This document shows positions 50,214 through 59,173 of a stretch of 64,000 bases of DNA, one piece after another. The notes beneath the pieces were generated by a model. That model worked only from the letters and a program-made list of their open reading frames with translations, was not told the DNA's origin and did no database searches. This DNA comes from Providencia huaxiensis (lineage in GTDB: Bacteria; Pseudomonadota; Gammaproteobacteria; Enterobacterales; Enterobacteriaceae): the NCBI RefSeq assembly GCF_002843235.3, contig NZ_CP031123.2, positions 1,798,001 through 1,862,000 of the forward strand, in the 5' to 3' direction. Every line of letters begins with the position of its first letter. Positions within the stretch are counted from its first letter, which is position 1. Position numbers and translations under genes: made by a program.

Positions 50214-51741
50214 TGCTGATGACTCGCTGCTGACGGGCTGTAATTTTACAGTTCTTAGTCGCCTCTTCACCTAACCAGGTAGTATTGCTTCTAGAACCTT
50301 GCTCTTTATATTTCTCTATATCTGATAAACGCACCATATAGCCCGTAACGCGAACTAAATCATTACTTGCCACATTTGCAGTAAACTCACGCATTCCACA
50401 ACTAAACGCCCCTTTACACAATTGCATTAGAGCTTGCGGGTTCTGCTTAATCGTCTCGTCGATGGTTAAAATGTCACTGATCCCAGACAAATAGTGTTTG
50501 TGATGGGGAGCTACCGCTTGAATGTGTGACACCGGGTCTGGCTCTTCACCGTATGGAATACGAGCCCCCGGTGTTGTCCCGATATCCGAGCTGATCCCTG
50601 ATTGAGCATGGAGCATCGCTCTGCCTTTATAGCCATACTTAACGGGGGTCGTTTCAACAAAGTCAGCTAGCTGCTCGCTGATTTGATAAGACAATGGCAA
50701 GGCCGGTGAATTTGCCTGATACTGGCCTTTCATTCCGTCTTTTTCCATCAGGATGTTCACAGCTTCTGCTAAACCGTAAATACCAAACATAGGGGCAAAA
50801 CGTTCAGGCTCAATTAACCCTTCTTGCACAAGAAAGCTGGTTTGGAAGAAATTAGACTCCTCAAATAAAAATGCGCTACGTGTTTCAATGAGTTCCATTT
50901 GTAACTCACAATATTTTTTCAATTGCACATTTAAAAAATCAGCTGAATTTTGACTACGTAATGCAACTTCACGTAAATTAATACGAACTAAAGTACTTCC
51001 CCCACCCGCAACGGGCAACGCATTATAACAACTGACAATACCGTAACCTTGTTCATCAAATGCCGCACTATGAATGATATCATTTGCAATATGCGGTTTA
51101 CTGCATTCACAAATGCTTTCAATCGCTTGTAAGAAAAGTGACTCCGGTGTGCGCTGTGGATGATAAACAAATGTCAGATTAGGTGCGACTTGTTTCAGTT
51201 CTGCATCAATGCGTAAAATCAAGCGGCAAATAACGTTGTCATCCGGGCCAATATTGGCATGCATAAAGGCATCGGGCAGTGTTCGGTCTAACTGTATCCA
51301 AAACCTTTTTAACTTTGGATACAGCTGTTCTTCTGTCAACTCCCCCACATATGGCATGAGAAGTTTATCTAAATACCCTAAAAATACTGGGAAATTGGTT
51401 ACCGACGGCACATGATGATACAAAATCATCAGATGATTAAGTGCGTCATCAAAATCCTCTGCGGGGGCTAATTCTAAGTATGCCGAACCTTGTTTGAGGT
51501 ATTTTACGTAGTCAGGCAATACATAACGTGGCTTATACGGAGCATTTCCTTCATACATATCACAAATAACACGTTCATCTAACGCATCAGCAAGAGGCTG
51601 GCTCATTGCAAGATATGGAATATGGCTATCTGCCTCTGCCGCTAAAAAATTGGCTTTTTGTTTTGGTGATAATATTTTGTCTGTGGCGATAGCCAAGCAT
51701 TTAGCTTGGTACTCAGTCAGTGGTTCTTGGCGTTTCATCAT
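50185..51741 (-). CDS. yjjI: Glycyl radical enzyme YjjI (DUF3029)
   Basis: A 518-residue member of the YjjI family of anaerobic glycyl radical enzymes. The C-terminal motif VRVTGYMVRLS contains the expected radical glycine (about residue 467), and CSKPHIANDI, CYNALPVAGGG and GAFSCGMREF hold conserved cysteines. It is shorter than pyruvate formate-lyase and its substrate is unknown. AAGGAAC lies before the tandem ATG codons. The leader has candidate FNR and CRP sites, consistent with anaerobic use. Confidence 0.92.
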   Translation of the reverse strand: MMKRQEPLTEYQAKCLAIATDKILSPKQKANFLAAEADSHIPYLAMSQPLADALDERVICDMYEGNAPYKPRYVLPDYVKYLKQGSAYLELAPAEDFDDALNHLMILYHHVPSVTNFPVFLGYLDKLLMPYVGELTEEQLYPKLKRFWIQLDRTLPDAFMHANIGPDDNVICRLILRIDAELKQVAPNLTFVYHPQRTPESLFLQAIESICECSKPHIANDIIHSAAFDEQGYGIVSCYNALPVAGGGSTLVRINLREVALRSQNSADFLNVQLKKYCELQMELIETRSAFLFEESNFFQTSFLVQEGLIEPERFAPMFGIYGLAEAVNILMEKDGMKGQYQANSPALPLSYQISEQLADFVETTPVKYGYKGRAMLHAQSGISSDIGTTPGARIPYGEEPDPVSHIQAVAPHHKHYLSGISDILTIDETIKQNPQALMQLCKGAFSCGMREFTANVASNDLVRVTGYMVRLSDIEKYKEQGSRSNTTWLGEEATKNCKITARQQRVISNEQSMRYAE

Positions 51742-52383
51742 GGTGACGTTCCTTTTTTAGTTAGAAGCCAAGGTAATTCACAGCAATATATATGCCATAA
51801 ACCTTTAAAGACTAGCTCCTAGCCGTGTTGACATACCGCAGCTTATACCTGCCGCCTATGTGATCCATTTCATCTCATTGAGACAAGTCATTATTTGATG
51901 TGCGTCATACTTTTTGGATTTGTTTGCACGCTATTTTTCATAAATGTCTGCTCTATCAACATGACTAGTCGCAATCACCTAGATAATAAAAAATATCTTT
52001 CTATTACATAACGTTAACTACAAAAATAATGAATGGCACTTTATTTTTCTTATTCTTTTAAAAATCCCTCTCGTCTTATCCAACCTGAAAATGAAGCACC
52101 TCGTCTATTATCAGCTACTTTAGGAGTATTAGCCTATTCAACAACTAATTTGATACGTTATTATTTAATCAGATAATCGGTTATCCCACATAAAAACAGG
52201 CAAAATTAAACGGTTCTAATATGACCAGCCAGTTATTATCCTTAATTATGTAATAAATACTGTTATATTATATGTATCTTAATTAAAATAATTCCGCTCA
52301 AAATTATAATAATAATGCTAATCTGATAATCATTAGCGAGCTAATCATCATTTTTATATCTGCGATACAGAACTGGATTTACA
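51742..52383. other. Intergenic region between yjjI and pagP
   Basis: About 640 bp shared by divergent promoters. Near yjjI there are two imperfect operators: TTGATGTGCGTCAT at 51895-51908, 8 of 10 to the FNR half sites, and TGTGATCCATTTCATC at 51859-51874, 8 of 10 to CRP. Near pagP there is a Fur-like element at 52319-52337. I found no reading frame or terminator. Confidence 0.4.
52319..52337. promoter_or_regulatory. Fur-like element upstream of pagP
   Basis: TAATCTGATAATCATTAGC matches the 19-bp Fur consensus at 14 of 19 positions, with 13 of 14 in the right-hand part. It is also framed by GCTAAT / ATTAGC arms. It lies 47 bp before the pagP start. I found no clear PhoP box, although PhoP controls pagP in Salmonella and E. 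coli. Confidence 0.35.
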
Positions 52384-52959
52384 ATGAGAGTTTATAAAAA
52401 CATACAGTTGGCCGTAGGTGCATCGTTACTCATGAGCACCTCAATCTGCATATCATCGCCTGCCATTGCTCAAGAGCAATCGGAAAATTTATGGGATAAA
52501 TTTAAAGGCAATGTCAGTACCACGTGGGACTCAGACAAATATGAGCTATACATTCCCGCGGTGACTTGGCACAACCGTGCAATGTACGACAAGAAAAAAA
52601 CGGATGAATATAATGAGCGCCCTTGGGGTCTGGGCTTTGGTAAATATCGTTATGATGAAGATAATGACTGGCATGCTATCTATGCAATGGCATTCAAAGA
52701 TTCACATAATGATTGGGAGCCAATTGCTGGTTATGCATTCCAAAAAATGTGGATCCCGGGAGATATTGATGGTTTCCGTATGGGAGCAGGCTTCACTCTG
52801 AGCGTCACTGCCCGTAAGGATATGTATTATATTCCGATCCCTGCACCACTCCCTCTGGTATCAGTGGAATATGATAGACTTTCACTGCAAGCCACTTACA
52901 TTCCGGGGACTTATAATAACGGCAACGTATTATTCGCTTGGTTACGTTGGCAATGGTGA
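52384..52959 (+). CDS. pagP: Lipid A palmitoyltransferase PagP
   Basis: Outer-membrane enzyme that moves palmitate from phospholipid to lipid A and so lowers sensitivity to cationic peptides. The 191-residue precursor has a signal peptide ending near AIAQ, an N-terminal amphipathic helix (SENLWDKFKGNVSTTWDSD) and an eight-strand barrel. The catalytic residues are present: His in VTWHNR, and Asp-Ser in AFKDS. The end YIPGTYNNGNVLFAWLRWQW closes the barrel with a terminal aromatic. Monocistronic, with a terminator. Confidence 0.96.
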   Translation: MRVYKNIQLAVGASLLMSTSICISSPAIAQEQSENLWDKFKGNVSTTWDSDKYELYIPAVTWHNRAMYDKKKTDEYNERPWGLGFGKYRYDEDNDWHAIYAMAFKDSHNDWEPIAGYAFQKMWIPGDIDGFRMGAGFTLSVTARKDMYYIPIPAPLPLVSVEYDRLSLQATYIPGTYNNGNVLFAWLRWQW

Positions 52960-53000
52960 CCTAGCCATCTCATGGCTATATAAAATTTCATGGCTGTATA

Positions 53001-53035
53001 AAAAGGCCGGTGGGAATACCCTACCGGCCTTTTTT
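53001..53035. terminator. Bidirectional terminator between pagP and pheP
   Basis: An 11-base stem AAAAGGCCGGT / ACCGGCCTTTT extended by GGG/CCC around AATA is followed by TTTTTT. A second small hairpin (TAGCCAT / ATGGCTA) precedes it at 52963-52979. Confidence 0.88.
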
Positions 53036-53052
53036 ATAAGAAAAAAATAAAT

Positions 53053-54429
53053 TTAACTTAGTTGTTGGCTTTTAGCTAAATCTTGCTTTTTAGCCCCTGA
53101 GAATTGATACCCAACCCACAGAACAGCTACCCACAATGGCATAATTAATACCGAGATACGCAAACCGTCCATTGTCAGGATAATCCCTAAAATCAACAGT
53201 AAGAACGCTAAACACAAATAGTTTCCAAATGGATACCAAATGCTCTTAAATTTCGTTTCGACACCTTGTTTGTTCATTGCCGCTCTGAACTTCAAATTTG
53301 AAACACAAATCATAATCCAGTTTAAAACTAACGTCGTCACAACTAATGACATTAACAATTCGAAAGCTTTACCTTCCATCAAAAAGTTAATTAAAATACC
53401 ACCAGACGTCGCAACACCTGAAACAAATAATGCCATGACTGGTACGCCACCTTTATTCACTTTTGCAAGAAATTTAGGTGCATTACTTTGTTGTGCCAAG
53501 CCATACAGCATGCGACTTGTCGCATAAGCTCCGCTGTTATACACAGACAATGCAGCGATTAAAATGACAACGTTCAACGAATTAGCAACCAGTAAGTCCC
53601 CTAATTCATGGAAAATTAAGACAAATGGGCTTGTTTCGCCGTCAAGATCAACCCATGGATACAAAGCTAACAGTACCGCTAACGAGCCAATATAAAAAAT
53701 TAAGATACGGTATACAACTTGGTTAATCGCTTTTGGAATGCTTTTATCTGGGTCTTCTGCCTCTGCAGCTGTAATACCGACCAGCTCTAACCCCCCAAAT
53801 GAAAACATAATAATTGCTAACGCCATTATTAGCCCATTAAAGCCATTAGCAAAGAAACCGCCGTGCTCCCATAAGTTACTCACTTTCGCTTGTGGGCCAC
53901 CATGGCCGCTGAGTAATAAGTAGCAACCAAAAATAATCATCGCAACGACTGCAATAACTTTAATTAATGCAAACCAGAACTCAGTCTCACCATAAGAGCG
54001 TACATTAATCAAATTAACTGCATTTACCGCAATAAAAAACACCGCGGCAGAAACCCATATAGGGAGCTCAGGCCACCAATGTTGCATATATTTGCCTGCA
54101 GCGGTCAGTTCGGTCATCCCAACGAGAATAAACATGAACCAATAGTTCCACCCCGAAAGGAACCCTGCAAAACCACCCCAATACTTAAATGCAAAATGGC
54201 TAAACGAACCCGCCACAGGTTCCTGAACAATCATTTCGCCCAACTGACGCATAATCAGGAAAGCAATAAACCCACACAGCGCATAACCCAGTAAAACTGA
54301 CGGCCCTGCCATTTGTATGGTTGTTGCTATTCCGAGGAATAACCCTGTACCAACAGCACCTCCCAATGCAATCAATTGGATATGCCTGTTTTTTAATCCC
54401 CGCTTTAGCGTCTGTTGCTGTTGCGCCAT
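53053..54429 (-). CDS. pheP: Aromatic amino acid permease, PheP-like
   Basis: A 458-residue APC-family amino acid:H+ symporter with 12 membrane segments. LKRGLKNRHIQLIALGGAVGTGLFLG is the family start, and IMFSFGGLELVGITAAEAEDPDKSIPKA the conserved helix 6 region. Segments such as NVRSYGETEFWFALIKV, LYPWV and LYGLAQQSNAPKF resemble phenylalanine permease PheP more than AroP, but substrate specificity is an inference. The ATG at 54429 has AAGGG seven bases upstream; a TTG 14 codons earlier is less likely. Confidence 0.85.
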   Translation of the reverse strand: MAQQQQTLKRGLKNRHIQLIALGGAVGTGLFLGIATTIQMAGPSVLLGYALCGFIAFLIMRQLGEMIVQEPVAGSFSHFAFKYWGGFAGFLSGWNYWFMFILVGMTELTAAGKYMQHWWPELPIWVSAAVFFIAVNAVNLINVRSYGETEFWFALIKVIAVVAMIIFGCYLLLSGHGGPQAKVSNLWEHGGFFANGFNGLIMALAIIMFSFGGLELVGITAAEAEDPDKSIPKAINQVVYRILIFYIGSLAVLLALYPWVDLDGETSPFVLIFHELGDLLVANSLNVVILIAALSVYNSGAYATSRMLYGLAQQSNAPKFLAKVNKGGVPVMALFVSGVATSGGILINFLMEGKAFELLMSLVVTTLVLNWIMICVSNLKFRAAMNKQGVETKFKSIWYPFGNYLCLAFLLLILGIILTMDGLRISVLIMPLWVAVLWVGYQFSGAKKQDLAKSQQLS

Positions 54430-54658
54430 AACTTTACCCTTTTGTCCCCTTACTTGTTTTTTATCTTCCAAAATAATGATAATGACACAAGTTTATTTGA
54501 ATTTTCTTATTAACACTACATTCTTCTGGTGCCGTTTTCAGCATTTTGTACGACCCCAAAACAGATGCTATTAATTATTTTTTTCATCACATAGCAAAAT
54601 GATACCGCAGGATGGTTACCCCGATTCAATATCATGGATTGAGCATTAAAAAGCAAAT

Positions 54659-54820
54659 TCAAAATGGTAACAAGTCAGTCACACGACAAATACCAAAAAT
54701 AAAGTTTTCACCACCCTGATCACACAGGTTATCCATCGCTAAAAGATAGAAAAAAATACAAGCCAAAACTGCACTTACAGCAATAATTAATTTACGACCA
54801 AACACAGACAATTCCTTCAT
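54659..54820 (-). CDS. mgrB: PhoQ feedback inhibitor MgrB
   Basis: A 53-residue single-pass membrane peptide. After a basic N-terminus (FGRKL) comes one membrane helix (residues 11-29), then a short periplasmic tail. VLAC, CDQ, F-GIC and a C-terminal Pro-aromatic match E. coli MgrB, including the three cysteines (C21, C33, C45; C16, C28, C39 in E. coli), the last two being the redox-active periplasmic pair. One extra residue lies between them. MgrB is a PhoP-induced inhibitor of PhoQ, and its loss causes polymyxin resistance in Klebsiella. The ribosome site is weak. Context (pheP, AraC gene) differs from E. coli (kdgR, yobH). Confidence 0.85.
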   Translation of the reverse strand: MKELSVFGRKLIIAVSAVLACIFFYLLAMDNLCDQGGENFIFGICRVTDLLPF

Positions 54821-54880
54821 ATTTCTATGATGATTTTATTTTTCAAATGATTACAATATTAAGATACTGCCATTTTATGA

Positions 54881-54909
54881 TTGGTATCACTTATGGCATT
54901 GCATATAAT
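54881..54909 (+). promoter_or_regulatory. Strong sigma-70 promoter before the leader ORF/AraC gene
   Basis: TTGGTA (4 of 6) and a perfect TATAAT are separated by exactly 17 bp. Transcription would start near 54916 and run through the 18-codon frame into the AraC gene. It is divergent from mgrB, whose start lies 61 bp away. Confidence 0.75.
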
Positions 54910-54962
54910 GCGTTTATAAAAGAAATGGTACTCTAATTTAGAGCATCAAATTTGAGGAAAAT

Positions 54963-55019
54963 ATGCAATTGACCTCTTTTTACAAAAATTTGCTCATTTT
55001 AGGTGCTATTGGTTACTAA
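54963..55019 (+). CDS. Putative 18-residue leader peptide
   Basis: A short frame, MQLTSFYKNLLILGAIGY, follows a good ribosome site (GAGGAAA at 54954-54960) and a strong promoter. It ends 118 bp before the AraC regulator. It is hydrophobic with a basic residue near the middle, so it might be a small membrane peptide or a translated leader controlling the regulator. No family is recognised and translation is unproven. Confidence 0.4.
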   Translation: MQLTSFYKNLLILGAIGY

Positions 55020-55137
55020 CTTATTCTGATTGTGCTTTTTTTACCCTAAAAATGGGAAATACCGCACAAGCAGCCTTTGTCATGATGAAATGAAGTTGTG
55101 TATACTTCTGCTACCGTAAAACTAGAAAACATTTGAG

Positions 55138-55521
55138 ATGCCACAAGATAACCACTTAGCACTTGTTTATGCTTTGAGTAAATGGATAGAAGAACACTTA
55201 GGGCGCGTGATCCACTTAGAAGAGCTCGCGGCTTATTCAGGCTATTCACTTTGGCATATGCAAAAAATCTTTAAAGAAGTCACAGGGATTTCACTGGGTA
55301 AATACATCCGTCAACGCCGCCTTGCAGGTGCGGTCAACTTACTCCGTAATAGTAACCAGTCCATTTTCGATATTGCACTGGATTTTGGTTTTGGGTCTCA
55401 GTCCCACTTTACCTATATGTTCCGCAAAGAATATGGTATCACGCCATTTGATTTTAGACAGAATGACCAAATCCAATTAGATGTTAAGCAACCGCTCCAT
55501 CTAATTCATAATTATGAGTGA
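55138..55521 (+). CDS. Small AraC-family regulator (MarA/SoxS/AarP size class)
   Basis: A 127-residue protein consisting almost entirely of the two helix-turn-helix motifs of the AraC/XylS DNA-binding domain: LEELAAYSGYSLWHMQKIFKEVTG and SIFDIALDFGFGSQSHFTYMFRKEYGITPFDFR. Proteins with no ligand domain, such as MarA, SoxS, and AarP/PqrA of Providencia and Proteus, control multidrug and stress genes and are regulated by their own synthesis. Whether this is AarP itself cannot be decided from memory. The ribosome site (TTGAG) is poor, and a strong promoter plus a leader ORF lie upstream. Confidence 0.82.
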   Translation: MPQDNHLALVYALSKWIEEHLGRVIHLEELAAYSGYSLWHMQKIFKEVTGISLGKYIRQRRLAGAVNLLRNSNQSIFDIALDFGFGSQSHFTYMFRKEYGITPFDFRQNDQIQLDVKQPLHLIHNYE

Positions 55522-55746
55522 GAATATTTTAGCCGCATTAACCTATTGATTAACATAATAATGCTATAAAACATTGTCATTTCAACTTTTGACTATTGAA
55601 CAGAGTTCCTGCTTTACATTCTGTTCAATTTCACATCAAACACGCATTATTCTAATGCAACTAAAGTTATAACTATTTGTATAATTTACATTCTGAATAA
55701 TTAGAGTAAGGTATTGGCAGAAAGCACGAACTTTAGGAGGCATTGG

Positions 55747-56559
55747 ATGTCAATCAAACTGGTCGCCATTGATTTAGATGGCACATTACTTAACTCCCAA
55801 CACCAAATATCTCCCGTAGTAAAAGAGACTATCACGCAGGCTAAGCAAAAAGGTGTCCATATTATTTTAGCCTCGGGCCGACCATTTTCTGGTATATCTC
55901 CTTACCTACGAGAATTAGATTTAAATACAACGGATAACTATTGTATTAGTAATAATGGTAGCGTCATTCACCAAGCCAATGATGGCAGCCATCTCGCAGA
56001 GAATTTGTTAGATTTCGCTGACTTCCAATATTTTGAGGAACTCGCAAGAAATGTCGGGGTTCACATGCATGCTCTCGCAGATAATTGCATGTTCACGGCT
56101 AACCGCCATATTAGTCACTATACGGTCGCAGACGCCTATTTAACTCACACACCACTCATCTATTGCCCTGTTAATGAGATGGACTCTTCTCTAGAATTTA
56201 CTAAGTTTATGATAATTGACCACCCAGAAAAATTAGATATTGGTATCAGCTATATTCCAGAGAATGTCTTCGATAATTACGCTTTAACCCGAACAAGTCC
56301 GTATTTCCTTGAGGTCTCAAATAAAACGGCGAATAAAGGGACTGCGTTACAATGTATTTGTGAAAAGTTGGGTATTACACCTGACAAAGTCATGAGTATT
56401 GGTGACCAAAATAATGATATCCAAATGCTGCAATACGCCAGTGTTTCTGTCGCAATGGGCAATGCGTTAGAACCCATTCGCCAAATGGTGAAATTTGTCA
56501 CTACGACTAATGATGAAGATGGCGTAGCCGTCGCCATCAATAAATTTATTAATGTGTAG
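55747..56559 (+). CDS. HAD-IIB (Cof-type) sugar phosphatase, YidA-like
   Basis: A 270-residue haloacid dehalogenase phosphatase. The nucleophile motif is VAIDLDGTLLNS at the N-terminus, motif II is ASGRP, the C2B cap fills the middle, and MSIGDQNNDIQML is the metal-binding motif IV. It is closest to YidA, which acts on sugar phosphates in vitro, but the divergence suggests a paralogue. AGGAGG lies before the ATG at 55747. A nine-base inverted repeat (TTGAACAGA / TCTGTTCAA, 55596-55628) in the leader could be an operator or weak terminator. Confidence 0.88.
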   Translation: MSIKLVAIDLDGTLLNSQHQISPVVKETITQAKQKGVHIILASGRPFSGISPYLRELDLNTTDNYCISNNGSVIHQANDGSHLAENLLDFADFQYFEELARNVGVHMHALADNCMFTANRHISHYTVADAYLTHTPLIYCPVNEMDSSLEFTKFMIIDHPEKLDIGISYIPENVFDNYALTRTSPYFLEVSNKTANKGTALQCICEKLGITPDKVMSIGDQNNDIQMLQYASVSVAMGNALEPIRQMVKFVTTTNDEDGVAVAINKFINV

Positions 56560-56592
56560 CCACAGAAAAATTTGCTATCAACATGATGTCCA

Positions 56593-56622
56593 TGGCAGCG
56601 CCTACACTCGTTCACGCTGCCA
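56593..56622. terminator. Convergent terminator between the YidA-like gene and yddG
   Basis: An eight-base stem TGGCAGCG / CGCTGCCA with a 14-base loop lies between the convergent stop codons, followed by CTTTT on the plus strand. Confidence 0.6.
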
Positions 56623-56625
56623 CTT

Positions 56626-57525
56626 TTAGCCGCTTACTGTTTTTTGCCTAGTCGCTAAAAAGCAAATGACCGACCCCATGGTCACCATTAATACACCTTG
56701 CCAAAAACTTAACGTTAATGTAGTGCTTAACAATATTGATGCGAATGCTGTCGAAATAACGGGGGTAAAATAAGAAAGCGTTCCTAAAAAAGCCACATTT
56801 CCCTTGATAACCGCAAATGTCCACAATGCATTCGCTCCACCAGTCGCTATTGAGGCAATGAGTAATAATAACAGGCTTTGGCTATTGATAATAAACGGTG
56901 TCGGTGTACTGAAAAAATACAGTATCCATAACCCAATAGAGGTCATGATAAAGAATAATACCATCCCATTATGGCCACCAGAAATACGCTTAGTCACATT
57001 GCTGTAGAATGACCAAACAATAGCCCCGATAAAAGCTAAAAAATAACACAGTGGATTACTTTGAATATTTGCCAAAATAGTTTGTACCGATAATGGCTGA
57101 TTTCCTGAAATTACCCAAATCAGTCCCATAAAAGCTAAAACTAACCCTGCCCCCAATAATAAAGTGAAACGCTGACGGTTAAAAAACACAGCAAGTGCGA
57201 TAGTAAAACTTGGCCACAAATAATTCACCATACCCAGTTCAATCGCTTGTTGCCGACTATTAGCTAAACCTAACGCTAGTACAAAACAAATTTCATAGCT
57301 AACAAACAGTATTGTTCCCCAAAGTAAATAGCGTTTAGGATATTTCGTTATTTTTGGTACTCCCATGGCAAGTACCAATACCAGTGAACCAACCGTATAG
57401 ACTAATGCGGCGCCACCTACTGGTCCAAAGTTTTCACTTACACTGCGGATCAGCCCTACCATTGTGCTCCACAACAAGATCGAAATAACCCCATACAGCG
57501 TTGCGGCATACTGATTCAATTTCAT
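56626..57525 (-). CDS. yddG: Aromatic amino acid exporter YddG
   Basis: A 299-residue DMT-family exporter with ten membrane helices in two EamA repeats. LLWSTMVGLIRSVSENFGPVGGAALVY, LFVSYEICFVLALG, IELGMVNYLWPS and SYFTPVISTAFAS match E. coli YddG over the whole length. It exports phenylalanine, tyrosine, tryptophan and analogues such as paraquat. It is 2.2 kb from the PheP-like importer gene, though not in one operon. Confidence 0.92.
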   Translation of the reverse strand: MKLNQYAATLYGVISILLWSTMVGLIRSVSENFGPVGGAALVYTVGSLVLVLAMGVPKITKYPKRYLLWGTILFVSYEICFVLALGLANSRQQAIELGMVNYLWPSFTIALAVFFNRQRFTLLLGAGLVLAFMGLIWVISGNQPLSVQTILANIQSNPLCYFLAFIGAIVWSFYSNVTKRISGGHNGMVLFFIMTSIGLWILYFFSTPTPFIINSQSLLLLLIASIATGGANALWTFAVIKGNVAFLGTLSYFTPVISTAFASILLSTTLTLSFWQGVLMVTMGSVICFLATRQKTVSG

Positions 57526-57660
57526 AACTCTCTCAGCTATTTAGTTTCGAAAATGATATTCATTGTAATAATACATTCATTTTACCATCTAAAAAAACCT
57601 TATAGCTCAAACAATTATAATGCAAGCGTTTATTTTTAGTAAATATTGATAATATGTCAT

Positions 57661-57694
57661 AAAAAAATTCTCAGGCTATCACCTAAGAATTTTA
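57661..57694 (-). terminator. Terminator of the alanine/glycine:sodium symporter gene
   Basis: On the minus strand a stem AAAATTCT(T)AGG / CCT(G)AGAATTTT with a six-base loop ends in seven T, about 18 bp after the stop codon. Confidence 0.85.
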
Positions 57695-57712
57695 TGATTT
57701 AAAACTTTTGTA

Positions 57713-59173
57713 TTAGCGAGATGTTTCTTTCTCAACCCACTTATCAACTTCTTCTTTTTCCCATATCCCTTCTTCAAATTGTTTCTTTAATTCAGGATGC
57801 TGATTGATATCAAAAGTTGGTATTTTACCTGCGACTAACTGCTGGTTATAATCTTTAGCAAGTTTAAAAGCGATACCTGATAATAGAAGGATCGCGATTA
57901 AATTAGTTATCGCCATTAGACCCATCGATAAGTCTGCAAGTTTCCAAATAAATGGCATTTCTGCAAGCGCACCAAACATCACCATACCTAATGCAGCTAA
58001 ACGGAAAATAAATAAACCCGCCGTATGATTATTCTCTAAAAAAATCATATTGCTTTCGGCATAAGCATAATTAGCAATAATTGACGTAAATGCAAAAAAG
58101 AAGATAGCTATCGCAATAAATGTACTTCCCCAACTACCGACGGCAGAAGAAAGAGCAAGTTGTGTCAATTCAATACCATTGATGTTGTCCATTCCACTTT
58201 CTAATACACCAGATGATAAAATAATAATTGCTGTCGCACTGCAAATAACGATGGTATCCATAAAAACACCAAGCATCTGTACATACCCTTGTGATGCAGG
58301 ATGTGGAGGATAAGGTGCTGCCGATGCCGCTGCATTTGGTGCAGACCCCATTCCAGCCTCATTAGAGAACAATCCCCGCTGAATTCCTTGTGTCATCGCC
58401 TGAGCAACACCATAACCAACAGCCCCGCCAGCCGCCTCTTGCAAACCAAATGCATTTCGGATTATCAGCATAAAAACTTCAGGTAATCGTTCGATATGGT
58501 GCCCAACAACCCAAAACGCCAATAGTAAATAGGCTAACGCCATAACAGGAACAACTAATTCAGCAACCTTCGCAATGGATTTCAATCCACCAAAAATAAT
58601 GACTCCGCTTAATAAAACTAAGCCAATGCCAACATAAATTGGATTGAAATCAAAGGCGACTGCGGTTGCTTGAGCAATAGAGTTAGCTTGTACTGCATTA
58701 AATACTAAACCAAAAGCAATAATCAGAAAAATTGAAAATAACACGCCCATCCAGCGTTGGTTTAAGCCTTTTTGCATATAATATGACGGCCCACCTCGAT
58801 AATTTCCTTTATCATCTTTGGTTTTGTATAACTGTGCTAAAGTACATTCAATAAAAGAGGTTGCCATTCCCAATAAAGCAACAACCCACATCCAAAAAAT
58901 AGCCCCAGGCCCGCCTGCTGTTAGGGCAATAGCTACCCCAGTTAAATTTCCTGTACCGACCCTAGCGGCTAAACTTGTACATAATGCCTGAAAAGATGAA
59001 ATACCTGCGCTATCAGACTGTTTACTGTTTTTTAAGACACTAAACATATGGCCAAAATGCCTAATTTGAATAAAACCAGATCGAAGGGTAAAATATAGAC
59101 CAGCTCCCAGTAATAAATAAATAAGTAAAGAACCCCAAATGAAATTAGTTATTGAGTTTATAAATTCTATCAA
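57713..59173 (-). CDS. Alanine/glycine:Na+ symporter (AGCS family)
   Basis: A 486-residue sodium:alanine or glycine symporter with about ten membrane segments. The family signature VGTGNLTGVAIALTAGGPGAIFWMWVVAL near residue 70 and GIQRGLFSNEAGMGSAPNAAA near residue 270 are present. The start is a TTG at 59173 with AAGGAG seven bases upstream; no ATG is suitably placed. A small hairpin (AAACTCC / GGAGTTT, 59244-59263) lies in the leader; I could not match it to a glycine riboswitch. Confidence 0.92.
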   Translation of the reverse strand: MIEFINSITNFIWGSLLIYLLLGAGLYFTLRSGFIQIRHFGHMFSVLKNSKQSDSAGISSFQALCTSLAARVGTGNLTGVAIALTAGGPGAIFWMWVVALLGMATSFIECTLAQLYKTKDDKGNYRGGPSYYMQKGLNQRWMGVLFSIFLIIAFGLVFNAVQANSIAQATAVAFDFNPIYVGIGLVLLSGVIIFGGLKSIAKVAELVVPVMALAYLLLAFWVVGHHIERLPEVFMLIIRNAFGLQEAAGGAVGYGVAQAMTQGIQRGLFSNEAGMGSAPNAAASAAPYPPHPASQGYVQMLGVFMDTIVICSATAIIILSSGVLESGMDNINGIELTQLALSSAVGSWGSTFIAIAIFFFAFTSIIANYAYAESNMIFLENNHTAGLFIFRLAALGMVMFGALAEMPFIWKLADLSMGLMAITNLIAILLLSGIAFKLAKDYNQQLVAGKIPTFDINQHPELKKQFEEGIWEKEEVDKWVEKETSR

